Shown: positions 50,593 through 60,842, counted from the first letter of the stretch. The stretch: DNA of 64,000 nucleotides from Flavobacterium lotistagni (GCF_011392125.1 NZ_JAAJBU010000012.1:1-64000); one strand, 5' to 3'. Program-made: numbers and translations. Notes: generated from the letters alone by a model not told the origin.

Positions 50593-52161
50593 ATGACAAA
50601 ACAAACAAAGGCTAAAAAAGAAAAGTCTATTGAAGAAACCCTATGGGACTCGGCCAACAAATTAAGGGGCACGGTTGAATCATCAGAATACAAACACGTA
50701 GTATTGGGGCTCATCTTTTTAAAGTTTGCCGGAGACAAGTTTGACGAGCGCCGTCGCGAACTAATGGCCGAAGGCAAAGAAAAGTTTCTTGAGATGAAAG
50801 AGTTCTACAATATGCAGAACATTTTTTATCTGCCCGAGCAAGCCTGTTGGAGCCACATCATGGAGTTTTCAAAACAAAACGACATAGCGCTCAAAATAGA
50901 CACGGCCTTACACACCATCGAGAAAAACAACCCTGCTTTAAAAGGCGCTTTGCCTGATAACTACTTCTCTCGTCTGAATATGGATGTGAGTAAACTGGCA
51001 GCCCTACTCGACACGATTAACAATATTGATACACTACGCGACAAAGAGCAAGACATTGTAGGCCGCGTGTACGAATACTTTTTGAGCAAGTTTGCTTTGG
51101 CCGAAGGCAAAGGAAAGGGCGAATTCTATACCCCGAAAAGCATTGTCAACCTGATTGCCGAAATGATAGAGCCCTACAAAGGCATTATTTATGACCCCGC
51201 TTGTGGCTCAGGTGGTATGTTTGTACAAAGTATTAAGTTTATTGAAAGTCACCACGGCAATAAAAAAGAGGTCTCTATTTACGGGCAAGAATACACTGCT
51301 ACCACGTATAAATTGGCGAAGATGAACTTGGCAATTCGAGGGATTAACGCCAATTTGGGTGATGTTCCTGCCGATACCTTTGGCAAAGACCAGCACCCCG
51401 ATTTGAAGGCCGACTTTATCATGGCCAACCCACCTTTTAACCAAAAGGATTGGCGGGCTACCGATGAACTCACCGATGACCCGCGTTGGCGGGGCTATGA
51501 CGTACCGCCTACCAGCAATGCCAACTATGGTTGGATATTAAACATGGTAAGCAAACTCTCGGAAAATGGGGTTGCCGGCTTTATCTTGGCTAATGGGGCG
51601 CTGAGCGGTGGCGGTACCGAATATGAAATACGCAAAAAGCTTATTGAAAACGATTTGGTGGAGGCGATTGTGATTTTGCCTCGTAATATGTTTTATACCA
51701 CCGACATTAGTGTAACGCTTTGGATTTTGAACAAAAACAAAAAAGCAAGAACCGTTTCATTACCCGAAGAAACCCGCAACTACCGTAACCGCCAAAACGA
51801 AATCCTCTTTTTGGATTTACGACAAAAGGGAATACCCTTTGAAAAGAAATATACCCAATTCTCAGAAGATGAAGTGCGCGATATAGCTAGCACGTACCAC
51901 ACTTGGCAAACGGGTAAAGATAGCTATCAAAACCAAGATGAGTTTTGCTATAGTGCTACTAAAAGCGAGGTAGTGGCTAAAGATTACTCCTTAGTACCTA
52001 GCAAGTACATTGCCTTTGTAAACCGCGATGAACAGATTGACTACGACGAAAAGATGAGAGTATTACAACAGGAAATTACTACCCTTTTACAAGAAGAAGC
52101 GCAATCGAAACAGGATTTACTAACCGTTTTTAAAGAGTTAGGCTATGACATCAGGTTATAA
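50593..52161 (+). CDS. hsdM: Type I restriction-modification methyltransferase subunit HsdM
   Basis: This 522-aa subunit methylates adenine in the target. The start MTKQTKAKKEKSIEETLWDS is chosen; the ORF extends to 50338 through the operator region, which is unlikely to be coding. Motifs are the helical N-terminal HsdM domain, SAM motif DPACGSGGMFVQ (about residue 201) and catalytic NPPF in MANPPFNQKDW (about 279). It overlaps hsdS by 17 nt. With HsdS it forms the methylase, with HsdR the restriction complex. Confidence 0.96.
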   Translation: MTKQTKAKKEKSIEETLWDSANKLRGTVESSEYKHVVLGLIFLKFAGDKFDERRRELMAEGKEKFLEMKEFYNMQNIFYLPEQACWSHIMEFSKQNDIALKIDTALHTIEKNNPALKGALPDNYFSRLNMDVSKLAALLDTINNIDTLRDKEQDIVGRVYEYFLSKFALAEGKGKGEFYTPKSIVNLIAEMIEPYKGIIYDPACGSGGMFVQSIKFIESHHGNKKEVSIYGQEYTATTYKLAKMNLAIRGINANLGDVPADTFGKDQHPDLKADFIMANPPFNQKDWRATDELTDDPRWRGYDVPPTSNANYGWILNMVSKLSENGVAGFILANGALSGGGTEYEIRKKLIENDLVEAIVILPRNMFYTTDISVTLWILNKNKKARTVSLPEETRNYRNRQNEILFLDLRQKGIPFEKKYTQFSEDEVRDIASTYHTWQTGKDSYQNQDEFCYSATKSEVVAKDYSLVPSKYIAFVNRDEQIDYDEKMRVLQQEITTLLQEEAQSKQDLLTVFKELGYDIRL

Positions 52162-53239
52162 ACGGTTGGGTGATTACATACAGCTTGTTGATGAAAGAAA
52201 TAAATCTTTAGAAAAATTGCCTTTGATGGGCTTAAGTGTTTCTAAAGTTTTTTTTCCAACTATTGCAAACCTAGTTGGCACTGATATGTCAACTTATAAA
52301 ATTGTTTATAGGAATCAATTTACTTATATAGCAGACACTTCAAGGCGTGGAGATAAAATTGCCATTGCCTTAAATGAAAAATTTGACAAAATGCTTGTTT
52401 CGCAAGCGTATACTCCTTTTGAAGTAAAAGACGAAAGTAAACTACATCCTGAATATTTAATGATGTGGTTTCGCCGCACCGAATTTGACCGTTATGCCCG
52501 ATTCAAATCACATGGTAGTGCAAGAGAAATTTTTGATTGGCAAGAGATGTGCGACGTAATGCTTCCCATTCCTTCCCAAGAAAAACAACAACAACTCGTA
52601 AACGAATACCATACGCTACAAAAACGGATTGACCTCAATAACCAATTGATTGCGAAGTTGGAAGAAACGGCACAGACGATTTATAAGCAGTGGTTTGTGG
52701 AGGGAATTGATTTGGAGAATTTGCCTGAGGGTTGGAGATTAGGAAAGCTAACAGATTTAATTGAAGTAAAATATGGTAAAGCATATTCACATCTAGAAAA
52801 AGGTACTATACCTCTATACGGTTCAGGAGGATTAATGGGAAAAGTTAATAAAGCACTTTATTCAAAACCAAGCGTCCTAATACCTAGAAAAGGTACTCTA
52901 AGCAATATTATGTTTGTTAATGAACCTTTTTGGTGTGTTGACACAATGTTCTATTCAATTTTTAATGATGATGTGAATGGATATTACTCATTTTACATAT
53001 TAAAGCAACTTGATTTTAACGCACTAGATCAAGGTTCAGCTGTTCCGAGTATGACCTCAGCATTTTTAAACAGTATTGACGTTGTTTTACCAACCAAAGA
53101 TTCACTTACGAAATTTAATAATTCATTAAAAAAAATTGTAAAGCATAAAGAAATTATTGAAAAAGAAAATCTAAAACTAAATGAGTTAAAGGAGTTGTTG
53201 TTGGGTGAGATGGCTAAAGGGGAATTAAAAAAGATATGA
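52145..53239 (+). CDS. hsdS: Type I specificity subunit HsdS
   Basis: This 364-aa subunit has two target-recognition domains separated by a central helical repeat (LINQL-type stretch LNNQLIAKLEETAQTIYKQW, about residues 160-190) and ended by a second helix (EKENLKLNELKELLLGEMAK). Each domain recognises one half of the bipartite site. It starts inside hsdM. Codon use of the second half is more A/T-rich than hsdM, which agrees with domain exchange. Confidence 0.93.
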   Translation: MTSGYKRLGDYIQLVDERNKSLEKLPLMGLSVSKVFFPTIANLVGTDMSTYKIVYRNQFTYIADTSRRGDKIAIALNEKFDKMLVSQAYTPFEVKDESKLHPEYLMMWFRRTEFDRYARFKSHGSAREIFDWQEMCDVMLPIPSQEKQQQLVNEYHTLQKRIDLNNQLIAKLEETAQTIYKQWFVEGIDLENLPEGWRLGKLTDLIEVKYGKAYSHLEKGTIPLYGSGGLMGKVNKALYSKPSVLIPRKGTLSNIMFVNEPFWCVDTMFYSIFNDDVNGYYSFYILKQLDFNALDQGSAVPSMTSAFLNSIDVVLPTKDSLTKFNNSLKKIVKHKEIIEKENLKLNELKELLLGEMAKGELKKI

Positions 53240-53263
53240 TTGATAACATAAAACAATAAAATA

Positions 53264-54313
53264 ATGGCAGCTAGTAAAAAGAGAAAAGATAGTCTAGTAA
53301 TAAAAAACTTCATAATACATCAATTATTGAAAGAAGCTGGAAATAGAATAGTAAAATCGAAGGAAGCAAAAAAAACAATTACCATTACCGACAAAGAGCA
53401 AACTTTTCTTGCCAATTTAGATCAATCATATCATAAAAAATCAAATCCAATTTATGGGATTTTTGCTGATGAAAAACCAGAATTTAAAAATAATCTTGCG
53501 AGCTATGTCGAGGGAGAATTAGAATTTTATGACTTTTCAATGAGTGTAATGAATCATTACAAAAAAGTTTTGGAAGATACTGTTCCCGCCACCGGAGGTT
53601 ACATGATTTTGTGTGAATATACAAATAAGATAACAGCTAAAGATTTGTTACTTGTTTTAATGATTAATAACAAAGATGGGTATGTTGTTAATGAAGATAA
53701 CTTAACTCTTGAGAATATTAAAAATCTTGATTTGAGTAAAGTCGATGTTGCTTGTCTTATAAATCTGACAGAGTGGAAAAATATTGAAGATCACCTAGAG
53801 ACTGATAGACAAACTTACCTGTCATTTGTAAAAGGTATGAAAAACATAAGTTACTATTTTATGACTTTTGTAGATGTTGACAATAAAAAGACGACGACAG
53901 AATCTACAAATAGCCTAATCACGGCATTTGATGAATATTCTGATTCTAAAAGATGGGACAGAGATACCAAAATTAAAAAAAGAAATCAGATTTTCGAATA
54001 TTGTCACGACTGCATGACTGCAAAGAAAGAAATACTACTATCCCGAATATCAAGTATTTTAGATCCCGACAATCCTGAAGAATTTCAAGATTTCGCAACC
54101 GAAGATGGTCGTAAGGTTAGCTCCGTAATCAGTGGTGACAAATCCAAAATGAAAATATTTAAGTATGTTAGTTATAGCGATGATAATCTAAAAATCGAAT
54201 TTGACTCATCATTATTAATTAATGAAATAATACATTTAAACGAAAACACTAAAAGATTAACGATTAAAAATCTACCCCAAGAATTAATTGATAAAATTAA
54301 AAACCTTAATTAA
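53264..54313 (+). CDS. Nucleoid-associated protein, NdpA/NA37-like
   Basis: This 349-aa protein follows hsdS by 24 nt. It carries features of the 37-kDa nucleoid-associated family: ATGGYMILCEYTN, LLLVLMINNKDGYVV, NLDLSKVDVACLINLTEW and YLSFVKGMKNISYYFMTF. Proteins of this family bind nucleoid DNA; members are found with defence loci. Its role with a type I system is unknown. The region is lower in GC than hsdM and hsdR, suggesting insertion. Confidence 0.75.
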   Translation: MAASKKRKDSLVIKNFIIHQLLKEAGNRIVKSKEAKKTITITDKEQTFLANLDQSYHKKSNPIYGIFADEKPEFKNNLASYVEGELEFYDFSMSVMNHYKKVLEDTVPATGGYMILCEYTNKITAKDLLLVLMINNKDGYVVNEDNLTLENIKNLDLSKVDVACLINLTEWKNIEDHLETDRQTYLSFVKGMKNISYYFMTFVDVDNKKTTTESTNSLITAFDEYSDSKRWDRDTKIKKRNQIFEYCHDCMTAKKEILLSRISSILDPDNPEEFQDFATEDGRKVSSVISGDKSKMKIFKYVSYSDDNLKIEFDSSLLINEIIHLNENTKRLTIKNLPQELIDKIKNLN

Positions 54314-54315
54314 TA

Positions 54316-55491
54316 ATGCTATCTCAAATCGTTAATATTATCAATAATTCCAATTCGAACCTTTCGGTAACAACGTTACTTTGTGAGTATAAGATTGATG
54401 ATTTAGCCTTTTTTGAATTACTGCAGAAAGAAGCTATTATTGAAAATATAACAACAACACCTGTAAATCGAGATGACCAACTTACGCTAGAATTCTCAAT
54501 ACTAAAACTTCAATCTTTAGGTTTTTTTACAGATAAAAGTTCTTTCGTAAAAAAATATAGATATCACATTCCCCAAGATGATGTTTATATATTCGAATTA
54601 AAACAGTACTTAAAAGAAACAGAATTTTATCCTCAATATAAATCTATTGTTAATTTAATATTAGAAATAGAGAATAATGCCAAACATACCTACGAAGATG
54701 CTGGGATTAAAAATGCAATTATTTTTAGGGAAGATAGGTCACTATTGGTGAGTTTTTTATACGAGAGCGAACTATTAACCAATAAGAATAGCAGTTTCCT
54801 TATAGATACCGCCTTAACAATCTTTAGAGATAATAGTCTCCAAGATAAAAAAAACATATACTTAAATGAGTTGGTCGACTTTTGTTTCAAATACCCTGAG
54901 GAAATAAGATTTTCCTCACTAGTAAACGATTTCGAGCAATTTATAAATAACTCAAATTCAACTTATAACTTTTATCTAAGAAATTTTTCATACAATAAAT
55001 TAAAGTTGGAAATCGATTCAAAAGCTATCGAATTTAATCAAAAATTGCAATCAGTGATAAATGATTCCCAAACCAAATTAATTGCAATTCCAACAGCATT
55101 TGTTCTTGTTTTATCAAGTCTTAATTTTGAAAAAATCGATGACCCTAAGAATATTATCAGCACAGCTGGCCTATTTATTTTTTCTTCTCTTTTGCAATTA
55201 TTTGTAAACAATCAAAAGTCTACAATAAAATTTATCAGTGAAAATATAAATTATTATAAATCAACCTTTAAGGATCAGGACAGAAAAGAAGTTGAAAAAT
55301 CTTTTATTCATGTAAATTCAGAAAAAAACAAACAGGTTAATAGATTAATATTGATCGAAACTCTGCTATGGCTTGTTCCAATATTTGTATTATCGTTATT
55401 ACTATTTCTTACTAACTATCAACTAATTGCTGTCTTGATTTTGTTTTTTTACTTATGGGTTGCTTCTAACAAACTTTTATTGAAATATTAA
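54316..55491 (+). CDS. Membrane-anchored hypothetical protein (391 aa)
   Basis: It starts 2 nt after the NA37-like stop. About 250 N-terminal residues are soluble and helical. The C-terminal third has membrane segments (LIAIPTAFVLVLSSLNF, NIISTAGLFIFSSLLQLF, LLWLVPIFVLSLLLFLTNYQ, LIAVLILFFYLWVASNKL). It is A/T-rich like the previous gene, so both may have been acquired together. It could be a membrane effector or sensor; this is inference. Confidence 0.7.
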   Translation: MLSQIVNIINNSNSNLSVTTLLCEYKIDDLAFFELLQKEAIIENITTTPVNRDDQLTLEFSILKLQSLGFFTDKSSFVKKYRYHIPQDDVYIFELKQYLKETEFYPQYKSIVNLILEIENNAKHTYEDAGIKNAIIFREDRSLLVSFLYESELLTNKNSSFLIDTALTIFRDNSLQDKKNIYLNELVDFCFKYPEEIRFSSLVNDFEQFINNSNSTYNFYLRNFSYNKLKLEIDSKAIEFNQKLQSVINDSQTKLIAIPTAFVLVLSSLNFEKIDDPKNIISTAGLFIFSSLLQLFVNNQKSTIKFISENINYYKSTFKDQDRKEVEKSFIHVNSEKNKQVNRLILIETLLWLVPIFVLSLLLFLTNYQLIAVLILFFYLWVASNKLLLKY

Positions 55492-55496
55492 AAAAA

Positions 55497-55955
55497 ATGC
55501 ACCAAATCCAACAACTCCTTTCCATCACCCAACAACTCAAAGCCCAATACGGTCGCAGTTTTAGTTTAGACGGACGTCTGGTAGGCGATATCGGCGAAGT
55601 CTTGGCAGCTGAAGCATACGGGCTTGATTTATTGCCTGAAAATAGCTTTAAACATGATGCTAAGGAAAGAGCAACCGGCAAGCTGGTACAGATTAAAGCG
55701 TCTTTTAAAGGTTATTGCTATTTTCCCTACGGAGTAGATAGGATACCCGATCATTTTTTAGCGTTGAATATCAATAGCGACGGTTCGTTGACAGAGTTAT
55801 TCAATGGCCCGGGTAGTTTTATTGTAGAACACTATATTCAAAAAAGAGGCTTAAAGCACTACAAAGAAACGTTTTACACACTGTCTAAAGGCAGCTTGAT
55901 AAATTTGAACAAGCAGGTACCGGATGAGCAAAAAATAAAAAGAAAGGTGGCATGA
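55497..55955 (+). CDS. Restriction-associated small protein, DUF6998-like (152 aa)
   Basis: The sequence GRLVGDIGEVLAAEAYGLDL, then TGKLVQIKASFKGYCYF suggests a PD-(D/E)XK-like nuclease fold (Glu, Asp and VQIKAS lysine). Similar small proteins accompany type I restriction loci. It overlaps the next ORF by 4 nt. Activity is not proven. Confidence 0.65.
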   Translation: MHQIQQLLSITQQLKAQYGRSFSLDGRLVGDIGEVLAAEAYGLDLLPENSFKHDAKERATGKLVQIKASFKGYCYFPYGVDRIPDHFLALNINSDGSLTELFNGPGSFIVEHYIQKRGLKHYKETFYTLSKGSLINLNKQVPDEQKIKRKVA

Positions 55956-57067
55956 ATCTACAAGCTTTAGCAACCTTAGTAGACCAAGGCAGGATTCCCA
56001 GGATTGAACGCAGAATCGGTTTTCTGGAGGTCATCAACAAAGCACACCACGAAAACATCAATTCGGCCGTTTACGCCCACTTCCTTAGTTGCGGCATTCC
56101 GGGCGTTGAGACTTTGTTTCGTGATACCTTAACCGACCTGGTTTATTCCCGAACACAAAAACAGCTCAATCTCAGTCAGTCGGTGGTCAGTACCGAGGTC
56201 AAAACCCCTATGGGCGGTAGGCTTGATTTGGTGATTGAAGATTTTCATAACCAGAATATCATTTTAATCGAGAACAAAATTCACCATTATTTGCATAATG
56301 ACTTATCCGATTACTGGAACTACAGCAACTTACCCGATGCGCGAAAAGTCGGAATTTTGCTTACCCTTTACCCCCACCCGATCCCTACAGAGTTAAACGG
56401 CAAATTTATCAACATTACCCATCGCGAGTGGATGCAAGCCATCAAAGAGCAAATGCAATCTAATGATCTAGATATTCGCTACGAAATTTACCTCAACGAT
56501 TTTATCAACACCCTAGAAAACCTGACCAATCGATATGCTATGAACAAATCAGCCCAATTCTATTTCGCCCATGCACAACAAGTTCAGTTGGCCGTACAAA
56601 CCCAACAGCAAGCCTATGATTTTTTAAACAATCAGTTGGAACTTATTGCCCAAAACTTGGGTTGGCAAACCTACGGTAGCAGCATGAATTGGCGCAACTT
56701 CTGGGATCAGCATAACGTACTGGATACCTATTTAACTATTATAACGCGCGACCTCATCAATGGCAAAATGACTTTTAGAATCATCCTTGAACTGAATCGG
56801 GCAGACAAAGAAAAGGCAGCCGAGGTGCGCAAACAGTTTGCGAATCACCCACAATTGACAAGCAAAGAGCAGGGTGAATCTAAAAACACTTATCTCCATT
56901 TTTTATGTCAAGACTACTCTTTGGGTACTGATGAACTTAAAAACTTTGGTGAACTCGTGACCCAAAAAATACAGGAGGATTTTGCCGATATTACGCTAAA
57001 AGTAATTCAGTATCTTTATCCGGATAAAAATATTAGCGACTGGGTGTCTAACTTTTCTATTAAATAA
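55952..57067 (+). CDS. PD-(D/E)XK nuclease-family protein (371 aa)
   Basis: The N-terminal half contains GGRLDLVIEDFHNQNIILIENKI, a clear D...ExK active-site arrangement (about residues 90-112), followed by HNDLSDYWNYS. The C-terminal half is a less-conserved domain that may bind DNA. It overlaps the DUF6998-like gene by 4 nt and precedes hsdR by 3 nt. It probably is an additional nuclease of the restriction locus. Confidence 0.85.
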   Translation: MNLQALATLVDQGRIPRIERRIGFLEVINKAHHENINSAVYAHFLSCGIPGVETLFRDTLTDLVYSRTQKQLNLSQSVVSTEVKTPMGGRLDLVIEDFHNQNIILIENKIHHYLHNDLSDYWNYSNLPDARKVGILLTLYPHPIPTELNGKFINITHREWMQAIKEQMQSNDLDIRYEIYLNDFINTLENLTNRYAMNKSAQFYFAHAQQVQLAVQTQQQAYDFLNNQLELIAQNLGWQTYGSSMNWRNFWDQHNVLDTYLTIITRDLINGKMTFRIILELNRADKEKAAEVRKQFANHPQLTSKEQGESKNTYLHFLCQDYSLGTDELKNFGELVTQKIQEDFADITLKVIQYLYPDKNISDWVSNFSIK

Positions 57068-57070
57068 ACA

Positions 57071-60000
57071 ATGAAGTTCACCGAAGCCCACTTAGAGCTC
57101 TCATTTATTGATTTGTTGACCCAACAGTCTATGCAGCACCGCAATGGTAAAGACCTGCGCAGTGCAGAGAGTCTGGGCGTACAGGAGCCGAAAAGATTAT
57201 ATGGGCATATCGCTACCGAAAATGTGCTCTTGTTAGATGAACTTAGAAATTTCCTTAAGAGCCAATACGCGGCACACAACATTACTGCTGCCGAAATAGA
57301 CTCTATTGTTCGCAACCTTGAGCGCCTTCCCGCATCAGATTTGTATGAATCAAACAAAGCGTTCATGAAGATGCTTTCCGATGGTTTTGTACTAAAGCGG
57401 GAAGACCGCCAACAAAAAGATTTCTTGGTACATCTAATTGACTTTTCTTCTCAAGACAACAATACATACACCATCGTCAATCAACTGGCCATCAAAGGTT
57501 TTGAAATGCGTATCCCTGATTTGATTATATATATCAACGGTTTGCCTTTAGTAGTATTTGAGTTTAAGTCGACCATACAAGAAAACACCACCATACACGA
57601 TGCCTATGTGCAATTAACCAAACGCTACCAACGAGACATTCCCGAGCTATTCAAATACAGTACTTTTTGCGTTATTAGCGATGGCGTAAATACCAAAGCC
57701 GGGTCATTCTTTGCGCCTTATGACTTTTACTACGCTTGGCGTAAAATAGCGGGCATGGACAACGAAGTAGATGGCGTAGACGCCATGTTTACCATGATAC
57801 AGGGAATGTTTCACAAGGACCGACTTCGAGACATTATTCAAAACTTTATTTTCTTGCCCGACAGCAGCAAAAAAAACGAAAAAATAGTTTGTCGTTATCC
57901 GCAATATTATGCAGCCAACAAGCTTTTTGACAACATCATCCTAAGTCAGAAACCCCTCGGAAACGGCAAAGGCGGCACTTACTTTGGCACTACAGGTTGT
58001 GGTAAAAGTTATACGATGTTGTACTTGTGCCGATTGCTTATGCGTAGCACAAAACTGAAAAGTCCTACCATTGTGCTTATTACCGACAGAACGGATTTAG
58101 ACGATCAATTGTCAGCGCAATTTACTAACGCCAAGGGTTTCATCGGTGACGAAACGATCATCAGTGTGGAAAGTCGGGTTCATTTACGCGAACTGCTGCA
58201 AGACCGAAATAGTGGCGGGGTATTCCTGACAACTATTCACAAGTTTACCGAAGACACCCAACTACTGACGGATCGATATAACGTTATTTGTATTTCTGAC
58301 GAAGCACACCGAAGCCAAACCAACCTAAATCAAAAGCTCAAAGAAACCAAAGAAGGCCTTAGAAAAACTTATGGTTTTGCCAAACATTTGCATGATTCAC
58401 TGCCCAATGCTACCTACGTAGGTTTTACTGGAACGCCGGTAGATGCCACCATTGAGGTATTTGGCGACATCATAGATTCGTATACCATGCGTGAGTCGGT
58501 TAAAGATGAAATTACCGTTCCATTAGTTTATGAAGGCCGAGCGGCTAAATTACTTCTGCAAAATGATAAACTGGCTGAAATAGAAAAGTATTACAGTAAA
58601 TGTGCTGAAGAAGGCAGCAACGAAAATCAGATTGAAGAAAGCAAAAATGCCATGTCACAGATGAATGTGATATTGGGCGACCCGTCGCGTATTAAAGCTT
58701 TGGCAGAAGATTTCGTCAATCATTACGAAAAAAGAGTAGAAGAAAAATCGACCATACGTGGCAAAGCACTGTTTGTTTGCAGTAACCGTGAAATTGCCTA
58801 TGATTTATACAAAGCCATTCTAAAGCTGAGACCAAAATGGGGCGAGCCCAAAACAGCCTTCGACCCAACATTACTTAGCGAGAAAGAGCGAAGAGAACTC
58901 GTTCCGATTGAGCAAATTAAATTGGTCATGACCCGCAACAAAGACGATGAAAAAGAGCTATACGACTTATTGGGTACAAAAGACTATCGCAAAGAACTAG
59001 ATCGACAGTTTAAGTTTGAACATTCTAATTTTAAAATTGCCATTGTGGTCGATATGTGGCTTACCGGCTTCGATGTTCCGTTTTTAGACACCATTTACAT
59101 CGACAAACCACTACAAAGACACAATTTGATTCAAACCATCTCTAGAGTAAACCGCAAATTTGAGGGTAAAGAGAAAGGACTGGTGGTTGACTATATCGGT
59201 ATAAAGAAACAAATGAACTTAGCCTTAGCCCAATACAACAATAATAACACAACTAGTGTTGAGGATGTGGAGCAATCCGTGAAGGTTGTTAAAGACCATT
59301 TGAGTTTATTAGAAAACATATTTCACACTTTTGACGCTACCGGCTATTTCAACGGAACGCCATTAGAGCAACTTTCTACACTCAATAAAGGGGCAGAATT
59401 TATACAAGCTACCAAAGAACTCGAAACTCGTTTTATGAACATCGTAAAACGACTTAAGGCAGCTTTTGATATTTGTTCGGGAAGTGATTTATTGTCAACC
59501 TTGGAAAAAGACAAGATTCACTTTTACGTCGCCATTCGTTCGATTATCTATAAACTCACCAAAGGAAACGCACCCGATGCCACCCAGATGAATGAAAAAG
59601 TTAGGATAATGATTCAAGACGCTATAGAAAGCCAAGGGGTGGAAGAATTATTTAAATTAAATGCAGATGAGGCCACTGAAATCGATTTATTTTCAGAAGA
59701 TTACTTGGCCAAACTCGATAAAATAAAACTACCGCATACCAAGTTCAAACTTTTGCTGAAGCTTTTACAACAAGCTATTGACAAAACCAAAAAAGTCAAC
59801 AAAGTAACCGGTATTGATTTTTCAAAGCGACTGGAAGCAATTTTGCATCGATACAACCAACGTGAAGAAAATGATATATTACGCAGTGAGGTACTTGAAG
59901 ATTTTACAGATGAAATTATTGCACTGTATCACGCCTTAATGGCAGAAAACAACTCACTAGCTGATAAAGGGATTGACTTTGAAGAAAAGGCGTTTTATGA

Positions 60001-60256
60001 CATCCTAAAAATGCTTACGGTTAAATACGACTTTCCTTATCCAGAAGAAAAGTTGGTCGTACTAGCAAAAAAAGTGAAAGAGGTTGTAGACGACAAAGCA
60101 AAATATACCGATTGGAGCAAACGCGACGACATTAAAGCCGAATTAAAGGTAGATCTTATTATTCTATTAGCTGACAATGACTACCCGCCCATAGACCGGG
60201 ACGAAGTTTATAAAGAAATCTTCGAACAAGCCGAAAACTTTAAAAAAAGTAGATAA
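57071..60256 (+). CDS. hsdR: Type I restriction endonuclease subunit HsdR
   Basis: This 1061-aa motor-nuclease has an N-terminal nuclease site (RIPDLIIYINGLPLVVFEFK, about residues 143-165), Walker A GTTGCGKSYT (about 307), DEAH in SDEAHRSQ (about 410), FVGFTGTP-type motif III (YVGFTGTPVDA), and ISRVNRKFEGKEKG motif VI. It translocates DNA and cuts unmethylated foreign DNA. It is separated from hsdS by four accessory genes instead of being adjacent. It is complete. Confidence 0.96.
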   Translation: MKFTEAHLELSFIDLLTQQSMQHRNGKDLRSAESLGVQEPKRLYGHIATENVLLLDELRNFLKSQYAAHNITAAEIDSIVRNLERLPASDLYESNKAFMKMLSDGFVLKREDRQQKDFLVHLIDFSSQDNNTYTIVNQLAIKGFEMRIPDLIIYINGLPLVVFEFKSTIQENTTIHDAYVQLTKRYQRDIPELFKYSTFCVISDGVNTKAGSFFAPYDFYYAWRKIAGMDNEVDGVDAMFTMIQGMFHKDRLRDIIQNFIFLPDSSKKNEKIVCRYPQYYAANKLFDNIILSQKPLGNGKGGTYFGTTGCGKSYTMLYLCRLLMRSTKLKSPTIVLITDRTDLDDQLSAQFTNAKGFIGDETIISVESRVHLRELLQDRNSGGVFLTTIHKFTEDTQLLTDRYNVICISDEAHRSQTNLNQKLKETKEGLRKTYGFAKHLHDSLPNATYVGFTGTPVDATIEVFGDIIDSYTMRESVKDEITVPLVYEGRAAKLLLQNDKLAEIEKYYSKCAEEGSNENQIEESKNAMSQMNVILGDPSRIKALAEDFVNHYEKRVEEKSTIRGKALFVCSNREIAYDLYKAILKLRPKWGEPKTAFDPTLLSEKERRELVPIEQIKLVMTRNKDDEKELYDLLGTKDYRKELDRQFKFEHSNFKIAIVVDMWLTGFDVPFLDTIYIDKPLQRHNLIQTISRVNRKFEGKEKGLVVDYIGIKKQMNLALAQYNNNNTTSVEDVEQSVKVVKDHLSLLENIFHTFDATGYFNGTPLEQLSTLNKGAEFIQATKELETRFMNIVKRLKAAFDICSGSDLLSTLEKDKIHFYVAIRSIIYKLTKGNAPDATQMNEKVRIMIQDAIESQGVEELFKLNADEATEIDLFSEDYLAKLDKIKLPHTKFKLLLKLLQQAIDKTKKVNKVTGIDFSKRLEAILHRYNQREENDILRSEVLEDFTDEIIALYHALMAENNSLADKGIDFEEKAFYDILKMLTVKYDFPYPEEKLVVLAKKVKEVVDDKAKYTDWSKRDDIKAELKVDLIILLADNDYPPIDRDEVYKEIFEQAENFKKSR

Positions 60257-60293
60257 CGTAGCAACCAAGAACCCCATCCGTCATAAAACCAAA

Positions 60294-60317
60294 CTAAAAA
60301 TTAAAATCAATCGCGTT
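60294..60317. repeat. 24-nt direct repeat, left copy (right copy 63977-64000)
   Basis: The 24 nt from CTAAAAATTAAAATCAATCG to GCGTT match exactly at 63977-64000 and are preceded in both places by TCATAAAACC. The pair brackets the endonuclease I gene and its repeat-rich flanks. Confidence 0.85.
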
Positions 60318-60355
60318 AAATAACAGTTACTGTTTGACCCCCAACACAACCCCTG

Positions 60356-60468
60356 TTGCAATTTTCAAACCCCAAAAAATTTTGCAACAAAAACTGTTGC
60401 AATTTTCAACATCAAAAAAAATTGCAACAACAGTTGTTGCAATTTCAAAATCAATTCAAAAATTGCAA
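60356..60468. repeat. Six alternating TTGCAA sites in a regular array
   Basis: TTGCAA starts at 60356, 60382, 60397, 60422, 60437 and 60463 with orientation alternating (GTTGCAATTT versus AATTGCAAC). Steps are 26, 15, 25, 15, 26, so the period is about 41 bp. The arms TTGCAACAAC and GTTGTTGCAA with one central A form a perfect palindrome at 60422-60442. Confidence 0.85.
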
Positions 60469-60530
60469 CAAACCCCTCCACCCCAACCCAGCTCCGCCCC
60501 GGCCTTCATAAAACTGCGCGTAAAAAAAAC

Positions 60531-60732
60531 AAAGTGAAAACAAGCATTATTCTGTTTGAGCCGCTAGGCGAGCCACCAAAGCCCAACTCTGCTCCGCCCC
60601 GGCATTCATAAAACCGGGCGTTAAGAAAACCAAAGTGAAAACAAGCATTATTCTGTTTGAGCCGCTAGGCGAGCCACCAAAGCCCAACCCAGCTCAGCCT
60701 CGGCCTTCATAAAACCGGGCGTTAAGAAAATT
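60531..60732. repeat. Tandem repeat of about 101 bp
   Basis: AAAGTGAAAACAAGC begins at 60531 and 60632; the two units are almost identical (CTGTTTGAGCCGCTAGGCGA shared). A degenerate third start lies near 60760, and part of a unit precedes the first copy. The 60257-61055 gap contains no supported gene; it is filled by repeats. Confidence 0.85.
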
Positions 60733-60842
60733 AAAACTAAAAGCGTTAAGAGCCAGGTACTGTTTGAGCCGCCAGGCGAGTTTAGCTGGCTTAGCTTTTA
60801 GTTTTAATTTTTAGCGCGGTTTTATGCAGCCTTGATTTTTTG

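Noticed and set aside
60356..60468. CRISPR array
   Set aside because: Units are inverted and too short, spacers are not unique sequences of constant length, and no cas genes are present.
60334..60537. 67-aa ORF in repeats
   Set aside because: It simply translates the TTGCAA array and the tandem repeat.
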